A stretch of DNA of 64,000 nucleotides, from positions 5,146,001 to 5,210,000 of the forward strand of contig NZ_CP107869.1 in assembly GCF_036013645.1 (NCBI RefSeq), written 5' to 3'. A program made the translations under genes and the position numbers. How positions within the stretch are numbered: position 1 is the first letter of the stretch; each line of letters starts with the position of its first letter. The notes below the pieces were generated by a model, which was not told where the DNA came from, did no database searches, and worked only from the letters and a program-made list of their open reading frames with translations. This document shows positions 51,574-59,589 of this stretch, piece after piece. This DNA is from Streptomyces sp. NBC_00490 (GTDB lineage Bacteria > Actinomycetota > Actinomycetes > Streptomycetales > Streptomycetaceae).

Positions 51574-52691
51574 GCGCCAGGCCGCTGTCGAGGGTGCAGA
51601 TCGGTGTCCTGGCCGCTGCGTTCGTGCCGATGCTGGCCACGGGCGTGATCGGCGGGATCGGCACCTACAGCAACATCGGCCACGCCTACGGCAAAGGCAC
51701 CGCCCTCGGGGCCCTCGCGGCTGGTGAGGGCGCCACCGCCGTACTCGCCCTGGTCCTGCTCGGGCTGACCATGCTCGGGCAGTCCTCGCCGCGCGTGGTG
51801 CGCCTCGGGTTGTGGGCGCTGCCCGCCGCCGCGTCGGTCATGGGCGCGATGGCTGCACCCGATCCGGCGCGCACTGTCATCTACGCCCTGACCCCGATGG
51901 GCATGTCCGTCTCGGCTGAGGGCATGGCGTTCCTTGCGCGGCGGATCGTGGTGCACACCGACGGTCGCGACGCCGAACACGAGCGCCGCACCGCCGATCT
52001 CGTGCAGGCTTTGGCCTACCACCGCGCCCGTGCCGCTCAGCACCCCAGCGATCGGGTCAAGAAGTGGTCGGAGCGCAAGTCGTGGCGCCTGGCCCGCAGG
52101 ATCGGCGTCGGGGACACCGCGCTGGGATCGAGGCTGCTCGATGTCCAGCGCGATCGGGTCACCGAGGGCGCCGATGCCGCCCTCTCGTCGATGTACTGCG
52201 CCCCCGCCGGCCCGGCGCTGACCGTGTCCGCGAATGCGGAGGAATCTACCGAGACCAGCAGGAAACGGTCTATGGCTGACCTGGGGGAATCGGCCCCCGT
52301 TCCGGCCATGACGCTGACCCGTCTGCCGGTGCCGGAACCGGTCGCGATCGATGCGGGCAAGTCGATTCTTCCGCTCAAGCCGATGCCCGCCATCCCCGCC
52401 CCGACCCCGGCACCGATCGAGACGCCGGCGGGACGGAGTGTGGCGGCGGGATCGACTGCGCCGCGTGGGGTGACCGGTCGGGTTCCTGACGCTGCTCGAT
52501 CGCCCCGGCCCAAGCGCACCCCGGCTCAACTGCTCGATGAGGCACGCAAGGCGATGGAAGGCCTGCCGGACGCGAAGGTGACCGGTGAGGGCATCCGCCG
52601 CGCGATCCACACCTCACCCGTCAACGCCCGCATGCTGCGGGACACGCTGCGTGCCGAGCGCGCGCAGCGGACCGGTCCGGCGGTGCCGTGA
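51570..52691 (+). CDS. Spread-type membrane protein (DUF2637-like)
   Basis: 373 aa from GTG 51570. The N-terminal about 130 residues contain four hydrophobic helices (SRVQIGVLAAAFVPMLATGV, GEGATAVLALVLLGLTMLG), as in DUF2637/Spd membrane proteins of Streptomyces conjugative elements. A long hydrophilic Pro-rich cytoplasmic part follows and ends in a helical ARSPRPKRTPAQLLDEARKA segment. Spd proteins aid intramycelial spread of the element. Coupled to both neighbours. Confidence 0.78.
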   Translation: MSARPLSRVQIGVLAAAFVPMLATGVIGGIGTYSNIGHAYGKGTALGALAAGEGATAVLALVLLGLTMLGQSSPRVVRLGLWALPAAASVMGAMAAPDPARTVIYALTPMGMSVSAEGMAFLARRIVVHTDGRDAEHERRTADLVQALAYHRARAAQHPSDRVKKWSERKSWRLARRIGVGDTALGSRLLDVQRDRVTEGADAALSSMYCAPAGPALTVSANAEESTETSRKRSMADLGESAPVPAMTLTRLPVPEPVAIDAGKSILPLKPMPAIPAPTPAPIETPAGRSVAAGSTAPRGVTGRVPDAARSPRPKRTPAQLLDEARKAMEGLPDAKVTGEGIRRAIHTSPVNARMLRDTLRAERAQRTGPAVP

Positions 52692-53080
52692 TGGCCACCG
52701 CCTACACCAAGTGCTACGACCCGACCGGCGCCCGCTACGGGATACCGACCTACCCCTGGCGCTACGCCCCGGACGGACTCGCCACCCGCCGGCAGTTACG
52801 GGCCAAGGGACTGCGTCCGGGCGGTCAGCCAGTCTGCGCTCAGCTCATGCTGCGCCACCGCGGCCGCAAGTCCGGCGCCATGGTCGCCTACCTCTACCGC
52901 GAGGACCTCGCCAAACCGGTACGGCCGATGACCTCGCGCAAGTGGGGCGCCCTCGCCCTGGCGATGCTCGCCCGCCGCACCTGCCCGGTCTGCCGGGTCA
53001 CCTACAGCTACTGCATGCCGACCTCACTCGGCATGTGCGTGCTGTGCGCCTTCCCTGCTACCTCTTCTAGGAGTGCGTGA
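52691..53080 (+). CDS. RRQRL-motif zinc-binding-like protein
   Basis: 129 aa. Holds TRRQLRAKGLRPGGQPVCAQ (the RRQxR region that names the family), and a C-terminal pair of CxxC motifs (CPVCRVTYSYC, CVLC) for a zinc site. Family members occur on AICEs and phages; role unknown. ATG 52691 overlaps the upstream TGA. Confidence 0.75.
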   Translation: MATAYTKCYDPTGARYGIPTYPWRYAPDGLATRRQLRAKGLRPGGQPVCAQLMLRHRGRKSGAMVAYLYREDLAKPVRPMTSRKWGALALAMLARRTCPVCRVTYSYCMPTSLGMCVLCAFPATSSRSA

Positions 53081-53397
53081 TGGGCAAGCCCAATACCCGC
53101 CGCTTGGACAAAGAGATCGAGCACACGCGGCGGAAGATCGAAGCGGTGCACAACGACGAGTGGTGGCCGCTGACCGCCGCCGAACGTCGCCAGGTGACCG
53201 GCGCCCTGGTGGGCGGCTCGTACCGGGCGGCACGCGGCAAGGGCACCGACCGCGCGGAACGGCGCCTGGAGTCGCTGAAGCAGTCGGTGCTGACCCGGCT
53301 CACCGCCGAACTGACCGCGTTGCAGAGCGAGCGGCAGCGCATCGTGACCGAGGCCGCCACCGCCAAGGCCGCCAAGAAGTCCTCGGGCTGGTGGTGA
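53080..53397 (+). CDS. Small coiled-coil element protein
   Basis: 105 aa. ATG 53080 follows AGGAG. Two helical charged stretches (RRLDKEIEHTRRKIEAVHND, and LTRLTAELTALQSERQRIV) suggest a coiled coil; Lys/Ala-rich tail ending SSGWW. No named domain. Stop overlaps the next start. Confidence 0.65.
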   Translation: MGKPNTRRLDKEIEHTRRKIEAVHNDEWWPLTAAERRQVTGALVGGSYRAARGKGTDRAERRLESLKQSVLTRLTAELTALQSERQRIVTEAATAKAAKKSSGWW

Positions 53398-53570
53398 GCG
53401 TGGCCGTACCCGAGACGCCTCCGGGTGAGTGCCCGCAGTGCTGGCAGCACGCCTACGACCGGAGCGTTCACCGCCGCCTCAAGCCGCGTGAGGACTGCCC
53501 GCAGTGCGTGGACCACATGCGCAACGGCCACCCCTACCTCGTGCCCAAGCAGAAGACGGGCCGACGGTGA
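53394..53570 (+). CDS. Small CPQC-motif protein (pRL2-8-like)
   Basis: 58 aa from GTG 53394 (GTGA overlap). Two CPQC motifs (GECPQCWQHAYDRSVHRRLK and EDCPQCVDHMRNGHP) plus His residues suggest one zinc ribbon. Short proteins of this pattern recur next to traB on Streptomyces plasmids and AICEs, one being pRL2-8 as I recall. Confidence 0.65.
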   Translation: MSVAVPETPPGECPQCWQHAYDRSVHRRLKPREDCPQCVDHMRNGHPYLVPKQKTGRR

Positions 53571-53593
53571 GCAGGAACGACCGCTGAACCGCA

Positions 53594-53632
53594 CCGGGGT
53601 GGCCCTTGTCTGCCAGGACCCGGCCACCCCGG
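53594..53632 (+). terminator. Hairpin ahead of traB
   Basis: CCGGGGTGGCC and GGCCACCCCGG pair over 11 bp with a 17-base loop, 53 bases before the traB start. It could end the small-gene transcript or attenuate traB. Confidence 0.65.
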
Positions 53633-53684
53633 CTACTCCCTCTCAACTCCCGCCCCGAGTGGGGCAGTCAGGAGCAGTTCCAGC

Positions 53685-55799
53685 ATGTCTGAGAACGTCG
53701 TTCACCTCTACAAGGACCCCACCCCCGAACCCGAGGACGCCCCGACCCCGCCCACCCCGCTGACGGTCGTCGCGGAGGCGCCGACGGTGCCGCTGTGGGT
53801 GCGCTCCGGCCGCGCGATCCGGCGTCTGGTCACCGACGAGCGGACCATGACCGTCGGCCGTGCGGTCGTCCGGCACAGCCTGTACACGTTCAACGGGGGC
53901 CGGATCGTGGCCCGCCGTACCTGGGACAGTCGTACCGGTGCCCGCTACGAACGCATGCTCCGCGCGGCGGAAGCTGCCGGGAACTATGAGGTGGCGGAGG
54001 AGTGGGAGGAGCGTCTCCAGCGCTTCCGCGACGCCCGCCACCGCCGCCGGATGGACCTGCTCCACTCGCCCCTGGACGCGGCCAAGGGCGTGGCCGTGGG
54101 CACCGGGATGAGCATCGGGGTGCTGGTCGGGCTCGGCATCGTGATGGCCCTGAACACAAAGGAATTCGGCGACGTCATCACCCCACTGAGGGCCACGATC
54201 GAGTTCATCGCCGCGCTGATCCGGATCGTGCAGATCATCTGGCCCACCGCGGTCGTTGTCGGCCCGCTGCTGGCGCTGTTGGCGATGTGGACGGTCGGCA
54301 GCAAGCAGCAGGCCGCCCCGCAGTGGGCTCTGCCCGCCAACGTGCGCAGCGGTGAGGGTGAACCGATCACCCCGTCCATCGTGGTCAAGGCCCTGCGTGA
54401 CCTCGGGGTGCCCGCACTCAGGAACGCCATCAAGGAGATGGGCGACGCCGGCGCGGGCATGCTCGGGCCGATCCGGATCGCCGGATGCGGTGTCGAGGTC
54501 GACGTCACGCTTCCCTCGGGGGTGTCGACGATCGAAGTGCAGAACCGGCGCCGCAAGCTCGCGGAGAACCTCACCCGGCACGAGCACGAGGTGTTCATCA
54601 CCATCCCGCAAGCTGCCCGCACGGTCCGGTTGTGGGTTGCCGACTCCGGCGCCCTGGACGAGCCGATCGGCCCGTCCCCGCTGGTCACCGACGAAACCAT
54701 GACCGCCGATTACGCCAAGGGCAAGGCGCCGTGGGGGCAGGACCTGCGCGGGGATGCCGCCGCCCTGTCGCTGTATCAGCGCCACCTGCTCATCACGGGG
54801 CTGTCGAACCAGGGCAAGACCGTCGCGCTGCGCTCTCTGGCCCTGTGGCTGTCCCTGGACAAGTCGGTGCAGTTCCTGATGGGTGACCTCAAGGGCGTAG
54901 GCGACTGGAACATGTTCGAGGGTCTCGCCGAGGTGCTGATCCAGGGGCCCACCGACGAGCACGTCATCCAGGTGACCGAGATGGTCGAGGGCGCCGTGGA
55001 CGAGATGAACCGCCGCATCCAGGCCCCGCCCGGAACGCAGTTCCCGCCCCTGATCGTCCTGGTGGACGAAGCGCAGGTGGCGTTCATGTGCCCCGCCAAG
55101 GACGACGAAAAGCGCCCCTACGGTGGCTCCAAGGCCAACTCCCGCTACTTCATGGCCGTCCGCAAAATCCACAACCAGGGCCGTGCGGTCAACGTCCTGA
55201 TGTGGCAGGGCACCCAGGACCCCACCAACGAGAACCTGCCCAAGCTGGTCCGTGAGGGCGCGCACACCCGCGCCTCTCTCGCCCTGGGGACCGAGTCGCA
55301 GGCTCGGATGGCGCTCGGGGACAAGGCGGTCGACGGCGGGGCCGCGCCGAACCTGCTGCGTCCCGGTTTGGACCGGGGCACCCTGGTGGTCGCCTCCGAC
55401 GGCATCACCATCCCGGCCGGACAGTCCTCCATCACGGTGCGCACGCACTACATCGACGACGACGCGGCCGTCGTCATCACGGACCGCGCCAAGGCCATAC
55501 GGGACGGTGTCACCACCCTCACCGTCATCGAACGCGGCGAGGAGCGCGATGCGCTCGCCGACATCGCGCATGTGATCGGCGACGCGTCGCGGCTGCTCAC
55601 CCTCGACATCCTCAAGCGGCTCGCCGTGCTCAGCGAGGACGCCTACGGTGCCTGGACGTTCGGCGACCTCAAGCGCGTGTTGGAGGCCGAGGGCGAGGAG
55701 CCCAAGAAGTCCAACGGACGCATGGTCGTCCACCGCGATCACGTCCTGCGCGCCCTCGCCAACCGTGACGGAGACGGTTCCGCTTCCGACGCCGGATAG
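53685..55799 (+). CDS. traB: FtsK/SpoIIIE-type DNA translocase (TraB/TraSA)
   Basis: 704 aa. Two membrane helices (about 135-157, 175-203), then an FtsK-like ATPase: Walker A TGLSNQGKTV (372-379), Walker B PLIVLVDEAQVAF, and NVLMWQGTQDPTNENLP. A C-terminal winged-helix region (FGDLKRVLEAEGEEPKKSNG) probably recognises the clt repeats. Such a single protein moves double-stranded DNA between Streptomyces hyphae. ATG 53685 follows GGAG by ten bases. Toxic when unregulated in related elements, so the upstream hairpin is relevant. Confidence 0.93.
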   Translation: MSENVVHLYKDPTPEPEDAPTPPTPLTVVAEAPTVPLWVRSGRAIRRLVTDERTMTVGRAVVRHSLYTFNGGRIVARRTWDSRTGARYERMLRAAEAAGNYEVAEEWEERLQRFRDARHRRRMDLLHSPLDAAKGVAVGTGMSIGVLVGLGIVMALNTKEFGDVITPLRATIEFIAALIRIVQIIWPTAVVVGPLLALLAMWTVGSKQQAAPQWALPANVRSGEGEPITPSIVVKALRDLGVPALRNAIKEMGDAGAGMLGPIRIAGCGVEVDVTLPSGVSTIEVQNRRRKLAENLTRHEHEVFITIPQAARTVRLWVADSGALDEPIGPSPLVTDETMTADYAKGKAPWGQDLRGDAAALSLYQRHLLITGLSNQGKTVALRSLALWLSLDKSVQFLMGDLKGVGDWNMFEGLAEVLIQGPTDEHVIQVTEMVEGAVDEMNRRIQAPPGTQFPPLIVLVDEAQVAFMCPAKDDEKRPYGGSKANSRYFMAVRKIHNQGRAVNVLMWQGTQDPTNENLPKLVREGAHTRASLALGTESQARMALGDKAVDGGAAPNLLRPGLDRGTLVVASDGITIPAGQSSITVRTHYIDDDAAVVITDRAKAIRDGVTTLTVIERGEERDALADIAHVIGDASRLLTLDILKRLAVLSEDAYGAWTFGDLKRVLEAEGEEPKKSNGRMVVHRDHVLRALANRDGDGSASDAG

Positions 55800-55875
55800 C
55801 AGGGAGGAACACCCTTGCGGGCCAGGGATGCGGGGATACACCCCCAACCCCCTCCCTGGCCCGCCTCCCTCGCCC

Positions 55876-55924
55876 TGACCTGCACAAATGATCAGTCAGG
55901 GAGGCAGGGAGGCACCGCAGGTCA
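55876..55924. repeat. Inverted repeat downstream of traB (possible clt)
   Basis: TGACCTGC (55876-55883) and GCAGGTCA (55917-55924) are perfect eight-base inverted arms enclosing AATGATCAGTCAGGGAGGCA and a second GGGAGGCA. Streptomyces clt loci lie near traB and hold short repeats bound by TraB. Confidence 0.4.
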
Positions 55925-56003
55925 ACCCCCGAAAACCCCCTCCACAGCGCCCCCACGAGGGGGTGTCCCTACCTCCCTGAACCGCCACTCGAAGGGATTC
56001 CGC

Positions 56004-56471
56004 ATGCACCCCGACACCACGGCTTCCACGGGCACCGGGTTGACCGCAGTTGAAGCCGAGACCGAGGCGCGCCGGATCATCGCCGACGCCTACCGACCCA
56101 CCGCCTACCGCGACGACACCCCCGTACCCGCCCACGGCGACACCCCGCCCGTCGTCCAGCCGGGCCGGCCCCCGATGAGCCAGGGCGCCACCGATGCGAG
56201 CGTGCTCATGCTCGCGGGCGGCACCGCCACCGCCATGGTCGGCGGTACCGCGGCGGTGCTCATGTACGTCTCGCAGTTCGCCGACCCGATCGTGTGCGGA
56301 CTCGTGTTCGGCGCCCCCACCGCCCTCGTGCTCGCCCTCGCCCGGCTCGCCGCGAGGGCCAGGCCCGCCCCGGACGTCCACCACCACTACGAGGGCCCCG
56401 TCCACCAGGACCAGCGCAACGTGTCCACCACGACGCGTGGCGTGTGGGCCAAGACCAACAACCACCAGTAG
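56004..56471 (+). CDS. Small membrane protein of the transfer region
   Basis: 155 aa from ATG 56004, behind GAAGGG. A hydrophilic N-terminal about 75 residues, two adjacent helices (ASVLMLAGGTATAMVGGTAA then LMYVSQFADPIVCGLVFGAP), and a C-terminal HHHYEGPVHQDQRNVSTTTR tail. Layout fits Spd/Tra accessory proteins. No named family. Confidence 0.68.
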   Translation: MHPDTTASTGTGLTAVEAETEARRIIADAYRPTAYRDDTPVPAHGDTPPVVQPGRPPMSQGATDASVLMLAGGTATAMVGGTAAVLMYVSQFADPIVCGLVFGAPTALVLALARLAARARPAPDVHHHYEGPVHQDQRNVSTTTRGVWAKTNNHQ

Positions 56472-56480
56472 CGACGCCAA

Positions 56481-56517
56481 GGGCGACCCCCCATTCCGCC
56501 AAGAACTGGGGTCGCCC
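56481..56517 (+). terminator. Hairpin between membrane protein and prim-pol genes
   Basis: GGGCGACCCC and GGGGTCGCCC pair perfectly over 10 bp with a 17-base loop. Confidence 0.65.
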
Positions 56518-56560
56518 CTGTCCAACCGTCCCTCTACAGACCTGTTGGAGGTCCCCCAGC

Positions 56561-57448
56561 ATGACCCAAGCCACCGACATCCGGCGAGAGGGCAACCGGC
56601 CCTTACTGCCTCCTGATCACCTGCAGACCGCCTTGCGCCTCGCGGCTGGCGGTCTGCCCGTGCTGCCTCTGCGGGCGGGGAAGCTGCCGTTCGGGAACTG
56701 CCCCACCTGCGCCCGCAACGCATGCGGGGGCCGGCCGAACATGCGGACCCCCGGCCGCTGCGCCTGCCCCGCCCCGTGCCACGGCTGGGCCGCCGCCACC
56801 ACCGACCCCCACACCCTCAACTCCCCCCAGTGGACGCGAGCATGGCGGGAAGCGGCGGCAGTCGCTTACCACCCCGGAGGCGCCGGACTCACCATCGTCG
56901 ACCTCGACACCCCGGACGCCATCGACTGGGCCCGCGCCACCCTGCCTCGCACGCGGACCGTGCCAACCACGCGGGGTGAGCACTGGTTCTACCTGGGGAC
57001 CATGCCGTCCGCGAACGCGGTCCGGCCCGGCGTCGACATCAAGTCCCTTATGCAGTACGCCCGTTGGCTGGCTCCCGGCGAGGGCGCCACGGCGCCTCTG
57101 CCGGACGCTGTGCGCGCCCTGGTGGTGAAGCAGGCGCCCAAGCCTTCCAGGGCGCCACAGAGCCTCACAGCGCCCGTTCCGGGCATTCGGGGCGCGTGCC
57201 CGCACCGCACACCCGCCTACCTTGCCCGTGGCCTGGCCATGGCAGAGCAGCGCATCACACAGGCGCGCAGCGAGATCCACGCGACGGTCTATCGCACGTT
57301 CCTCGCGGTGCTGTCGACGCACGGTGGGTGTGGCTGCCTGACCGAAGCGCACGTTGCCCGGCTGTTCACCGCAGCTCAGGCCAAGGGCGAATCGGCCCGG
57401 CACTGCACCGACGCGTGGACCAACGCCCGCACTGCACTGGGGATGTGA
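56561..57448 (+). CDS. Bifunctional DNA primase/polymerase (prim-pol)
   Basis: 295 aa from ATG 56561, behind GGAGG. N-terminal LAAGGLPVLPLRAGKLPFGN and a Cys-rich block (CPTCARNACGG, CACPAPC). The catalytic region LTIVDLDTPDAIDWA supplies the acidic metal ligands and TTRGEHWFYLGT the following His. The C-terminal GIRGACPHRTPAYLARGLAM is typical of actinobacterial prim-pols. Likely starts replication of the excised element with the ATPase encoded next. Confidence 0.88.
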   Translation: MTQATDIRREGNRPLLPPDHLQTALRLAAGGLPVLPLRAGKLPFGNCPTCARNACGGRPNMRTPGRCACPAPCHGWAAATTDPHTLNSPQWTRAWREAAAVAYHPGGAGLTIVDLDTPDAIDWARATLPRTRTVPTTRGEHWFYLGTMPSANAVRPGVDIKSLMQYARWLAPGEGATAPLPDAVRALVVKQAPKPSRAPQSLTAPVPGIRGACPHRTPAYLARGLAMAEQRITQARSEIHATVYRTFLAVLSTHGGCGCLTEAHVARLFTAAQAKGESARHCTDAWTNARTALGM

Positions 57449-57450
57449 CC

Positions 57451-58926
57451 GTGTCCGAGGACGACAAGAACCCCGCCCGTCAGGTCATCGCCGACTACGC
57501 GCACTCCCACTTCCGCTACTTCCGCACCGCCGACGGCACCGTCTACGCACAGAAGAACGGCCACCCCGTCGCCCGCCCGATCCGCTCCCAGGGCACCACC
57601 GGAAGCCACCGCCAAGAACTCATGGTCGGCCTCTTCCGCGACGGGGTCGGAGTCTTCAACGGCACCGCCTTGAAGGAGGCGTTGGACTTGATCGAAGCGC
57701 TCGCCCTGTCCGAGGAGGTGCAGCCCACATACATCCGCGTCGCCCCCGGCTACGACGGAGCGACGTGGTTGGACCTGGGCCGTGCCGACGGCCAGTCGGT
57801 GCGCATCCACCCCACCGGATGGGAGGTCAAGGTCCCGGACCCGCGTGAGGTGTCCTGGCGCCGGACACAGCTCACCGGGGAACTCCCGCTCCCTGCTCGG
57901 GACACGAACGGCAAGGGAATCGATCTCCTGCTGAGGCTGTGCAACTTCGCCACAGCGGAGACGGAGTGCCTGGCCATCGCGTGGCTGATCGGCTGTCTCG
58001 GGCCGTCCGTGCCCGTCCCGGCCCCGTTCCTCACCGGCCCCCAGGGGGCGGGCAAGTCGACGGGCGGCCGGATGCTCGTCCGGATCATCGAGGGCATGAC
58101 CGGTGACCTGCGGCGGGCGCCGAAGGATGAGGAGAACCTGATTGCAGCGGTCGCGGCAGGGTGGGTGACCGCGCTGGACAACCTCTCCCACATGACCCCG
58201 GACCTGTCGGATGCGATGTGCTGCATCGTGACCGGAGCCGAGAACGTCAAGCGCGCCCTGTTCACCGACGGGGATGTCTTCCGCGTCGGCTACCGCCGCC
58301 CCCTGCTCCTCACCGGGATCGACGTCGGAGTCATCCGTCCCGACCTCGCCGAACGCCTCCTCCCGCTCCGTCTGGAACGGCCGAAGGTGCGGCGCACGGA
58401 AGCCGAACTGTGGACGGAGTACGCCGAGGTGCTGCCCGTCGTCCTCGGCTCGCTCCTGGACCTGACGGTCAAGGTCCGGGCCGTGGACGCGGAGACTCCC
58501 ACCGATCTGCGGATGGCGGACTTCGCGCACCTGTGTGCCCAGCTCGACGGTGCCACCGGGTTGGGGGCGCTCGCCGCCTACCGGGCCAGTCTCGATGACC
58601 TCAACGACGACGTCATTGAGGGCGACCTGCTGGCACAGACCGTGCTCCGGCATGCCGAGACCATCGAGCCGGGCCAGGCGCAGCGGATGACGTCCACAGA
58701 GTGGCTGCACTGCCTCAGCCGCCTCTACAGCGACGAGGACATGCGCGCACTGCCCAAAGGCTGGCCCACCACAGGAAAGGTACTCTCCGACCGTCTCAAG
58801 CGGCTCCAACCCACGCTTGCCGCTCGCGGGGTCCTCGTTGACTCCGGACGCACCCGAGAGGGCCGCTATCTCGAAATGGCCCGTGCGTCCATCTCGCCGC
58901 CGCACGCGCAGGAAGCGGCGTTCTGA
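57451..58926 (+). CDS. Replication ATPase/helicase of the element
   Basis: 491 aa. The N-terminal about 150 residues are a DNA-binding-like region; the ATPase domain has Walker A TGPQGAGKSTGG (about 205-214), an Asp-rich Walker B region WVTALDNLSHMTPD, and YRRPLLLTGIDVGVIRPDLA. The C-terminal part SRLYSDEDMRALPKGWPTTG looks like a winged helix. Related to phage D5-like/primase-associated helicases of AICEs. GTG 57451 fits GGGGA seven bases upstream; GTG 57445 would overlap the prim-pol stop. Confidence 0.82.
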   Translation: MSEDDKNPARQVIADYAHSHFRYFRTADGTVYAQKNGHPVARPIRSQGTTGSHRQELMVGLFRDGVGVFNGTALKEALDLIEALALSEEVQPTYIRVAPGYDGATWLDLGRADGQSVRIHPTGWEVKVPDPREVSWRRTQLTGELPLPARDTNGKGIDLLLRLCNFATAETECLAIAWLIGCLGPSVPVPAPFLTGPQGAGKSTGGRMLVRIIEGMTGDLRRAPKDEENLIAAVAAGWVTALDNLSHMTPDLSDAMCCIVTGAENVKRALFTDGDVFRVGYRRPLLLTGIDVGVIRPDLAERLLPLRLERPKVRRTEAELWTEYAEVLPVVLGSLLDLTVKVRAVDAETPTDLRMADFAHLCAQLDGATGLGALAAYRASLDDLNDDVIEGDLLAQTVLRHAETIEPGQAQRMTSTEWLHCLSRLYSDEDMRALPKGWPTTGKVLSDRLKRLQPTLAARGVLVDSGRTREGRYLEMARASISPPHAQEAAF

Positions 58927-58939
58927 CGCACCGGACACA

Positions 58940-58981
58940 AGCAAGAAGAGCACCAGCCGCGCCGGGGGTGCTCTTCTTGCT
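58940..58981 (+). terminator. Terminator of the replication operon
   Basis: AGCAAGAAGAGCACC and GGTGCTCTTCTTGCT form a perfect 15-bp stem with a 12-base loop, 14 bases after the stop. Confidence 0.9.
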
Positions 58982-59095
58982 GTTCGGCGCCATGCGCCGC
59001 GCCATAGACGCGCCGCTAGCGGCTCCTTCTTCACGTCCTGAGATGCACCCGCACCACTACAGACACCCCCTCCCTTTTTCCTAAGTAGGGGAAGG

Positions 59096-59305
59096 CTGCG
59101 TCACCTGCGTCACCAACACCCCGCAAACGGCACGTGACCTGCGCAGACGAGCGTGACGCAGAACCCATCCGGCTGCGTCATCCTGCGTCACCTGCGTCAC
59201 GGATGACGAACCGTCTGCGTCACCGATGACGCACCGCACCCCCGCTGCGTCACCCCAAACCAGCAGGTCAGAAGCCTGCGTGACGTGGGTGACGCGGTGA
59301 CGCAG
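59096..59305. repeat. Iteron-like array of CTGCGTCAC (candidate origin)
   Basis: Eight exact copies of the 9-mer: plus strand at 59096, 59105, 59183, 59192, 59215 and 59245; minus strand (GTGACGCAG) at 59153 and 59297. Near copies are at 59173, 59227, 59276 and 59289. Two pairs are head-to-tail with no gap. It lies between the replication ATPase and excisionase genes in a stretch of 465 bp without a gene. Confidence 0.75.
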
Positions 59306-59391
59306 AAATCCGAACCTCGGACACACACGGGCGCGCGAGTCCTGAGCGCAGCCCCATTTGTAGGCCTCACCCCCAGACCGGAGGTAGCCGC

Positions 59392-59589
59392 GTGCTCACC
59401 CTCGTACCCAGCGAGCCGCAAGCACTGACCGTCGCTGAAGCCATGACGGCGCTGCGCCTGAGTCGCAGCAAGATTTACGACCTCATTCGTTCGAAACAGC
59501 TCCCGAGCTACACGTCCGGCCGAGCCCGCCGCATCCCGGTCGACGCCGTACGCAACTACATGCGCGACCGACTGGAGGAAGCAGCCTGA
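59392..59589 (+). CDS. xis: Excisionase (MerR-like helix-turn-helix)
   Basis: 65 aa. ALTVAEAMTALRLSRSKIYD and LIRSKQLPSYTSGRARRIPV are the excisionase-type winged helix. CGGAGG precedes GTG 59392. It overlaps the integrase start as TGATG, the usual xis-int order of AICEs. Directs excision by bending the attachment region. Confidence 0.9.
   Translation: MLTLVPSEPQALTVAEAMTALRLSRSKIYDLIRSKQLPSYTSGRARRIPVDAVRNYMRDRLEEAA

Noticed and set aside
53643..55847. 734-codon minus-strand ORF
   Set aside because: Antisense to traB, whose Walker motifs are on the plus strand.
59096..59305. CRISPR array
   Set aside because: Repeats are 9 bases long, on both strands, irregularly spaced, with no cas genes in the window.
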